Part shown: one piece after another, positions 57,105 through 64,000 of the stretch
How positions within the stretch are numbered: position 1 is the first letter of the stretch
How the letters are laid out: every line of letters begins with the position of its first letter
NCBI GenBank assembly: GCA_028274465.1
Contig: CM051455.1
Location: forward strand, 123,353,462 to 123,417,461
Direction: 5' to 3'
From: Plantago ovata
Taxonomy: Eukaryota > Streptophyta > Magnoliopsida > Lamiales > Plantaginaceae
Length of the DNA: 64,000 nt
Position numbers and translations under genes: made by a program
Notes under the pieces: model-generated
Told to the model about the DNA's origin: nothing
Databases searched by the model: none
What the model saw: only the letters and a program-made list of their open reading frames with translations

Positions 57105-58421
57105 ATGGAGATAGTTAATCTCAGATGTACATGTCGAGGACGATAGTTTTAAACCAATAAGGGGGCATGGATGGAATTGAAAATTTGTTACGGTAAGTTT
57201 CCTTTACTAATTTATTTTTTTATTACAAAATCAAATTCAATTTATGTTTATCAAATCGTTGTCAATTCATCAGTTAGTTTATTTTTATTATAACATGGAT
57301 TCAGATTGAAGATGAATTTATTTATTTGTTTTAAATATCCCCAAATGAATTGAATTTTTTTAATGAGTCAAATCGTCACATGTTAATCTCAATGGATCTT
57401 GCGAAAATCATTGATGTTAACCTCAGCAATTATTTTATTTTTACTCAAAGTTTGATCCAAAGTTGAAGATGACTTTGTTAATTTGTTTTTTATATATCCT
57501 AATCAAATTATCGTGTGTTCATTTAAATGAATTGCAAAAACTATTGGTGTTAAGGATAAGAGATCCAATTCATGGATTTGTTTTTTTAAATATCTTTTGT
57601 TAACGATTTTATTGTTGCAAAAACTATTGAAATTAACGATATGTGAGATCCAATTCATAAATTTAAATTTCTTTTCTTTTTTTTTAATTTTGCTATTTTA
57701 CCACCTTTTCATCATGTTTATAGGGAGAAAGTAAAAAGTTAATACACTTGGACTATTTTGAATTGCAGATCATTTGTTTTGGATTACCTTGAAGAAGTGG
57801 ACTTGTTATTGTCGGTGCCATCAATGCCACAATAATATCAACGAGGAAGCTTTAGAATGCAGGATGTGCAGAACCAGCTACGTACTATGTAAAATGTGCT
57901 CATAAACGGTATAGAATTCTTTTTTGAAGTTTATGTCTTGTATCTTTTGATTTTTGTTACTACACTCTATTAGTATATTGTTTCTGAGAATTGTTTGGTT
58001 TTCTTTTGTACATTGATTGCAATTGGTCTTGTTGTAGTTTCTAACGGTGTTTGCTCCTTTTATCTTGTAATCCATCGTGAGCTGACCCTTGTAAATTGCA
58101 GGTATCCAACAATAGATGATGAATCATTCAGAGAATCTTGCCCACTCTGTCATAATATTTGCAATTGTGGAAAATGTTTGCAAAGTGCATCTAAGGTATA
58201 TATCTAATCTATTCTATTATATTAGTAAGTCTCAACCATTTAGTTTAGTTGTAGAACCTCCTATGCTTTATTGTTGGTGTTGCAACTCTTGTCCCGTTTT
58301 AGTTGCCATGTTTGTTTTATCTTACATATTTGCATTCTTTGTTTCAGATCATGAATTCTCTGAATTGCTTGCCCGGGCACACGCCGTACTTCCTAAATTA
58401 GACATCGGCGTTCCTATTTAG
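57105..58421 (+). pseudogene. JMJ25-like zinc-finger gene fragment, copy C (second unit)
   Basis: Exons at 57105-57192, 57769-57908, 58102-58195 and 58348-58421 match copy A in position and splice sites. Exon 3 is the best preserved of the three, with SCPLCHNICNCGKC complete. Exon 1 has TAG and TAA stops, and exon 2 shares the one-base frame break. The invariant Trp of the KWYP motif reads Arg. TATA-like DNA lies near 56995. Confidence 0.6.
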
Positions 58422-58872
58422 GCCCATGCTCTTGCCTAGCAAGCCAAACTCTATTAAAATCATCTTCTAAAGAACCGGGAGATGATAACTATATGTACGT
58501 ACTACCCCTTAGGTTCATACGTATATACATAAATACATACATTTGTGGAGCACTTTCATCTAGAGGTCAGCCTGTTATTGTTCAAAATGTGTGATGTATA
58601 ACTTTCGAGCTTAGCTGGGATCTATCTTGTTCTGGACCGTGCTCAGGATATGAAAAATCAAACAATTGTCAAAATGTTATGGTCTCAACTGCTCTGATTG
58701 GCATGAGGTTGGTCCTTCAAGAGCTACCGTTCTGCAATTATGCGGATGCAATTAGATGCTTACCACGGAAGAAGTACACACATCCAAAGTTCCATAATAT
58801 ATGTGGGGTACGTGGGTCCCATATTACGTTAGGCCAAAAATCATTTTATCGTAGTTATGACAACAAAAGATT
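58422..58872 (+). other. Second-unit host DNA ending in an S1-like gene scrap
   Basis: It matches about 30350-30775 of copy B, then jumps at about 58847 to TTTTATCGTAGTTATGAC plus AACAAAAGATT. This equals 34349-34366 joined to 54985-54995, the Tat insertion site without the Tat element. Confidence 0.85.
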
Positions 58873-60447
58873 TGTTGGTCCCTTTAAACAACAAGAAAAT
58901 ACTAGAGGGGGGGGGGTGGTGAATAGTCTTTTCAAACTTTCGTCGTTTAAAAACTTTCTCAGCAAGGACTTATTACTTTTCAGTAATGAGTTTGTTGATA
59001 CTTAACTTTCTCAGCAAGCGCAAGTTACTTCTCAGTAATGAGTTCTGCTGATACTTAAAATCAGAGAGCGGAAGTCTTTGATACAATAAGTGCTTTGTCA
59101 GTAAGTGATAGTTTCAGCAAGTGAAGTGAGTGACTGTGTACAGATAGATATGCTTTGCTGAAAACTAAATGCAGTAAGTAAATCACACAAACACTTTTAT
59201 AGTGGTATCTGAGAGTGGCGTAATCTCTCAACTAATCCACTTTGTCCTTTCTAGGACTGAATCCACTAAGACAAGTTTGAGGTTACTTACAACACCTATC
59301 TAAAGCGATTCAAACAGAAACCAAAGCACACTTGCTTCGTTTCCAACCTAACTAGAGAACGAAACCTTGTTCTCCAACAAACTTGGGACTTTTAATCAGC
59401 AACACTATGCTCGATTAAGTTCCCCCTGAATATCACGCCTGAAAGGGTGTATTTTCAGTTAGAGAGGTTTGGGATGAGATAACTTAATTATAACTTATTC
59501 AGTTACAACAAGTAATCTAAGAAACAAAACTTTGAATACTTTGCAGTAAACAAGTTTGATTGTTTCTGGTGTCAAGACTTGTTCTTGTTCGAAAGAAAGA
59601 ACACTTAACTAATTTCTTAGCCGTGTAAGTTCTACTTCTTCACAAGTAGCTTTTTCAAGCTTTAAGTCTTGGAACGGATCAATGACAGTAAAGAGTGTTT
59701 GAAGGATATGTGAGTTTAAGCACAAGTGAGAGTTTGATCACGTTGTTGACACACTTCAACTCTTTGCCGGATGACCTCTATTTATAGTGAATCAAGGAGC
59801 CGTTTGAATTTCAAATTCTAAGGCTTTTTGTTCCTTAAGATGTCACTGTCTTGCTTTTGTACTTTCAGCAGCGTCCTTTATTTGTCTTCTAGTCTTCATG
59901 TCCTTCGCGTGCATGCTTTGCATTTAATGTTAATTTGAATAAAATTCAAACATTAACGTTGGAGCGCAAATGCAATTACTTTCAGCAAGAGGTCAAAAAT
60001 GTTCATCACCATGTGGTCAGTCTCAGTTTCAGCAAGCACAACCTACTCTGTCGTTTAGATTTTCACTTATGCAAGCTGTTGCTGAAGTTTCCACTTTCTG
60101 AGCAACATGTGCCTTTGTAGATACCAGTCTTCAAAAATCTTCTAGTCTTCAGTTCTTCGAATTCTTCAAGTTTCTGAACGGTTCTAAATGCTTCAATAGT
60201 TTGTTTGTGTAAACAAAGTACATCATCAACAAATGCTTCAATAGGTTGTATTTCTTTTCAGAAAACAAGATACATCATAAGCGGTAAAACTAACCTATCT
60301 AGCACCTACTCTAAGTCTTCAACAAACATTCCTCTTTTACAATGTCCTTAAAATTATAAATTCCTATGGACCTTAAGAGTACTAGTTACTGGACTTTTCT
60401 TAATTTAGCATGGTTAATTGCTCATAAAAAATACAAGTTTCCTAACA
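58873..60447 (-). repeat. LTR of the second copia element
   Basis: The 1575-bp LTR (TGTTGGTCCC...CTAACA) is clearly more diverged from 1830-3344 than the latter is from 23992-25507. The TATA box is at about 59779-59788. A small insertion with a repeated CTTCAATAG segment lies near 60190-60245. Confidence 0.9.
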
Positions 60448-60708
60448 AATTCCCCCTTTTTGATGTTAGCCATCCATGGCTAAATTAATTGTTACCCTTT
60501 TAGAGGTTTCTGATTTTGAATAAATCAGTTGATTAATGCAAGCATACTTGAATAATTAAACAGTAAGCAAAAGTAAATTGCATAATCAAAACCAATAAGA
60601 GTCAAAAGCTTCATTGCTGATAGTTATCTTTCAGTAAGTTTATAAGAAAGTTCAGAGATAACTACACAAAATCAGCAAACAAAACTTAAACAAAGCTATT
60701 ACATAGAT

Positions 60709-60848
60709 TTAAGCTCTTTCAGAGGATTTTCTCAGAATCTCTCTTACGGTTTTCTCAGCAAGTGTAGTAAATTCAACACAGTCCTTTGCGTAATCTTCAA
60801 GTAGCTTACGGACTTGTAGTTGAAGAATCCTTGCATTCTTGCAGGCGG
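60709..60848 (-). pseudogene. Extra-ORF C-terminus of the second copia
   Basis: 46 codons (TACKNARILQLQVRKLLEDYAKDC...) end at TAA 60709-60711. About two thirds match the C-terminus at 3603-3745. Upstream the ORF is cut by Athila E. It supports the extra ORF as a standing part of this copia family. Confidence 0.75.
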
Positions 60849-60849
60849 T

Positions 60850-62124
60850 TGATGAACGCGGGTTTGTCGGTTCCCGGTTCGATCAAATAAATTTGTTATA
60901 TAGCCAAAGGCAATCCACAACTACAACAAAAACCGTAGTGTAGTAGTAGAATGACTCGAGTGTCGTTCTCTCAGGACTATTACTAGCTTTATCTATTTAA
61001 CTAGAGAATATAAAACATCAGACGTAATAGCAAAGGGGTTTCTAACAGATAATGGAGATTGGTGATAGTATGATCCTTCAAATTCATAACGGGTCGATAA
61101 TCATGCGTAAATTCCTCGGTCTTGCATGGAGATCTTTGAATCAATCTAATGTCATGTTGCAATTATTAAGCACTACGAAGATAACGATTCTGACAAGTCA
61201 AGCACTATTGTCCTATTGTGTTCCGTAATTATTCAACACTACGAAGATAAACTCGCGAACAGGTCGACGAGGGTCCAATTGTGCATAATAATTAATACAA
61301 CATACGAGAATTTAGGTTGTGCCTGATCAATGAAATAAAGCAATAACACGGAGTATAATGCGCGATATAGCCATTAGCATGATTATCTTCCCTTCGCTAA
61401 GAATTCACATACTACCACCAACGATAAGTTTAGCTACTCATAATAGGCATGCAATCAACATAAATCATAGAAGAAAACATGTTGAAAGATATAATAAAAT
61501 AAGTAGAATAAATTGTAAGATACAAAGTTACCGAAGGTTGTCAATCTCCGGAGAATTGCGATCCTACGAGCTCCAAAATGCTATGAAAAAGAGTCCCCTA
61601 AGCTACGAACCCCCAGAACAGGCTCTGGGAAGTCCCTACCTAAAACTACAGAGAAAGATGAGAAAGTAGGTCCGGAAAAGTATGAATTTCGGAGAAAATC
61701 TGAGCAACTATATATAGGCCTCGAAATACTGTGGGGCGGTTCGCCCCACACACCGGGTGGTTCGGCCCTGAGAGATTTTCGCGGAATTCCTCGTTTTCGA
61801 CGCATTTTTGGATTTCTTCCCCTTTTTGGACTCGGTTTCTGACTTCTAGTGGCCTTCTAACCTCCAGATTCGACATCTAGACTCCAAATCCTACCAGGAA
61901 ACCTTCAGATACTCCAAATAGGCTTCTGGAACACCAATTCCTTGTCAACTTCAATATAACTGCCCTGAAATCCTCGATTTTCAACCAAAACCTGTAAAAT
62001 AAAATCTAAAGGAAAACCTGACACTATTCTAATAAAATGCACTAAAATATAGCTAAATTAACATAGAGGATAGCTAAAATAGGTGAAAAAGACTCTAATG
62101 AAAGTGTAAAATACACATTCATCA
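60850..62124 (-). repeat. Athila E LTR (3' in element sense)
   Basis: This 1275-bp LTR begins like Athila C and D (TGATGAACGCGGGTTTGTCG). The TATA box is at 61708-61718, with two GC palindromes at 61732-61747 and 61752-61770. Confidence 0.9.
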
Positions 62125-63630
62125 AACTTCCCAAACCGAACCTTTGCTTGTCCTCAAGCAACTAAGCTAGACTCTAATGCAAAAAACATGCAAGACACAA
62201 AATGGAGTCTCATGCCAAATAAAATGAACTAATCTACTGAATCTACCAAAAAACATATGAACAAAAACCATATAAATCAAAGCATGAATATAGGTTGAAG
62301 AATACCTCGATTGACTTATACACATCCACATAAGCACTTATGTCAAGACAAGATAGTCTCTCGTAACATTCTCTACCTGGACCTAGTCAGTGACGACGTA
62401 ATGAAGCATGCTAAGATACGAATGGTTGCCCCGTGCCTATGAAACTTAGGACTTACTGCTGTTCCACCATGTGAAGACTTTCCCTCAAAGAGGTCGAACC
62501 AGTACTGGCTCTCATCAAATGAAGGAGGGTTCCCTATAAAAGATAACACTCCCCTATTCTACCCATCTCTTAAGCAAAGTCTTAAGCTATTCACCATTCT
62601 GAATGGCAGGACGAGGGTGGTCTAGAACAGATGACACTCAAAAACAAAAGACAAAAAATAGAAAATTACAACACGATTACGAACATTATAAGAATTGGAA
62701 AATGAGACACACCACTTTGCTAAACTGCTATTTGGCTTTCTTTTTGGACCCTTCTTTGGTTTTTTGGGTCTTCTTTTTTTTGTTTTCTTTTTTCCTTCCA
62801 GATTCTTTTTTTCTTTTTCTTTTTCTCTTTTTCCTGGAATTTTTCTTTCTTTTTTTTGCGATTTTTTTCTAGCCAGCAGTAGCATAACAAAAAGAGAGAC
62901 AAAATGACTCACACGACTTTCCCAAACATATTCGAAAGAATAGGTTGGAGTACAAAATTTACGGAAAAGGAAAAACAAAATCACGATACGAAAATGAAAA
63001 AACGAAAACAAGTCTAATGGTGGTGCAACCCCCTCCCCAAACCTATTCGGAAGAATAGGTTATAAATAAAGGATCACACAACCTCACACTACCTCCTTCC
63101 TAGGCATTTAGCAATCTCAAAGCATGCTGAAGACTTGTTGCCTCTTAGGTACATAATTACTCGGGAAAACAACCATAAGACCCTAACATGCATCATCCTA
63201 TTATAAAGGCCTTCGTGAACCGCAGTAGAGAAAACACCACTAAGTGATGTCGAGACTACCAAGCTTAACTAAGTGCAATACATAAATGTGACAAGCCAAG
63301 TGAGAAAACCTCAAACAAATTCATAGAGATGAAGCATATGATTAATAGCATAGTTAGTTGATCCACCCAATAAAAAAGTTAAAAAAATTCGGCAATAAAC
63401 TCCATATAAAACATGCAAGACTATCCTAGGAAGCAGTAAACGTGCAAATGAAAAAATAAATAAATTCACGAGTTATCATAAGCAAGATAAGTATAGAGAT
63501 AACCAGTGATAACCTCCTCCCCAAACCTGAACGTCGTCGCTCATCCCGAACGTCGAAAGTGGATTCAAGGTGAGAGCTAATGCTTGTATAAGTGACCTAT
63601 AATACTCAATCAAACTCGTGAGAAAACACA
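62125..63630. other. Athila E 3' noncoding region
   Basis: It holds the hairpin GCTTG-TCCT-CAAGC (62146-62159), a T-rich tract (62740-62870), AATAGG hairpins (62924-62945, partly broken, and 63039-63061), and a second CCCCAAACC block near 63519-63560. No gene is supported. Confidence 0.65.
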
Positions 63631-63996
63631 CTAACCCTCAGAGGAGGCGATAAGGGTAAGCTCAAGGTGATCAACCTCCCTTTGATCACTAGATATCTCG
63701 AAGTACGGCTTCACTCGCTGGCCATTCACCTTGAAGGTATTGCCCGTCTTTGGATCAAAGAGTTTTACAGCTCCATGGGGAGCAACTTCGATAATTTCGT
63801 ACGGTCCATCCCAACGAGTACGGAGCTTTCCAGGAAACAGTCGAAGGCGAGAATTAAATACCAAAGCTTTTTGTCCAGGAATCAATTCCTTTCGTACTAT
63901 TCCACGATCATGATACTTCTTAGTACGTTCCTTGTAGATCTTGGCATTTTCATAAGCACCTAGTCGTAATTCATCAAGCTCATCTAGTTGCAACAA
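63631..63996 (-). CDS. Athila E integrase C-terminal region (partial)
   Basis: The minus-strand ORF is open to the window edge and ends at 63631. It reads [19 protein letters not shown], then [23 protein letters not shown], then [28 protein letters not shown]. This is the standard C-terminal domain of gypsy integrase in Athila-type elements, which binds DNA and the target. The catalytic core is beyond the window. No break is visible in this part. Confidence 0.9.
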   Translation of the reverse strand: MLQLDELDELRLGAYENAKIYKERTKKYHDRGIVRKELIPGQKALVFNSRLRLFPGKLRTRWDGPYEIIEVAPHGAVKLFDPKTGNTFKVNGQRVKPYFEISSDQREVDHLELTLIASSEG

Positions 63997-64000
63997 TCGT

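Larger units (their letters stand above)
58873..64000 (-). mobile_element. Second copia element of the same family, partial, cut by Athila E
   Basis: The LTR (58873-60447), polypurine tract and end of the extra ORF are present on the minus strand. The ORF is interrupted at about 60849 by an Athila LTR. The remaining copia sequence lies outside the window. The left flank is AGATT (58868-58872), the likely target duplication. Confidence 0.88.
60850..64000 (-). mobile_element. Athila element E, partial, with integrase
   Basis: The LTR (60850-62124), polypurine tract, 3' noncoding region and the end of pol are present on the minus strand. The element runs out of the window. Unlike A, B and D, it retains integrase, so it may be an autonomous relative of those copies. 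Confidence 0.88.

Noticed and set aside
62622-63011. Lys-rich minus-strand ORF in Athila E, with similar ones at 49831-50019
   Set aside because: Purine-tract low complexity with no conserved length or frame among the copies.
1-64000. tRNA, rRNA or snRNA genes
   Set aside because: I found no cloverleaf or rRNA-like segment. The tRNA-Asp-like and tRNA-Met-like strings are primer-binding sites only.

Overview
This window is nuclear DNA of a flowering plant, most likely a eudicot. It holds almost nothing but nested transposable elements. Signs of a plant are Ty1/copia and Ty3/gypsy LTR retrotransposons with plant-type primer-binding sites (initiator tRNA-Met for copia, tRNA-Asp for Athila), a CACTA (En/Spm) DNA transposon, and relics of plant-specific gene families (a JMJ25/IBM1-like zinc-finger region and an S1-type self-incompatibility homologue). 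I cannot name the species. No intact host gene, tRNA, rRNA or CRISPR was seen.

The layout is a set of nested insertions. A decayed chromovirus-like gypsy remnant (1-1829, resuming at 25513-25611) and host sequence behind it (25612-34366, resuming at 54985) form a first unit. Part of this unit is repeated as a second, shorter unit at about 56208-58872. In the first unit a 23.7-kb copia element on the minus strand (1830-25507, TSD GTTTT) sits inside the gypsy LTR. It was itself hit by a CACTA transposon (4018-7446, TSD TTC) and by Athila element A (13300-20532). The host segment carries a roughly 3-kb direct tandem duplication (26353-29310 and 29311-32348) with JMJ25-like pseudogene exons, followed by an S1-like gene. 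That gene is split between two codons by a 20.6-kb Tat-lineage element (34367-54979, 840-bp LTRs, TSD ATGAC). The Tat element holds Athila B (37501-45790, TSD GGAAC), a 100-N assembly gap (45824-45923), and a fused array of two more Athila copies (C and D, 45924-53669).

The second unit keeps the uninserted versions of both the copia site (near 56545) and the Tat site (near 58866), so both insertions appear to be younger than the duplication. It is cut off by another copia of the same family (LTR 58873-60447), whose extra ORF is broken by Athila E (60850 to window end). Athila E is the only Athila here with visible integrase.

The observations most worth following are: a very long extra ORF (about 1,700 codons) in the copia element, joined to a stub of reverse transcriptase; a repeated gag-protease-only Athila architecture; GC-rich palindrome clusters in Athila LTRs and internal regions, next to the TATA box in B, C and E; and small hairpins whose stems show compensatory base changes between Athila subfamilies.
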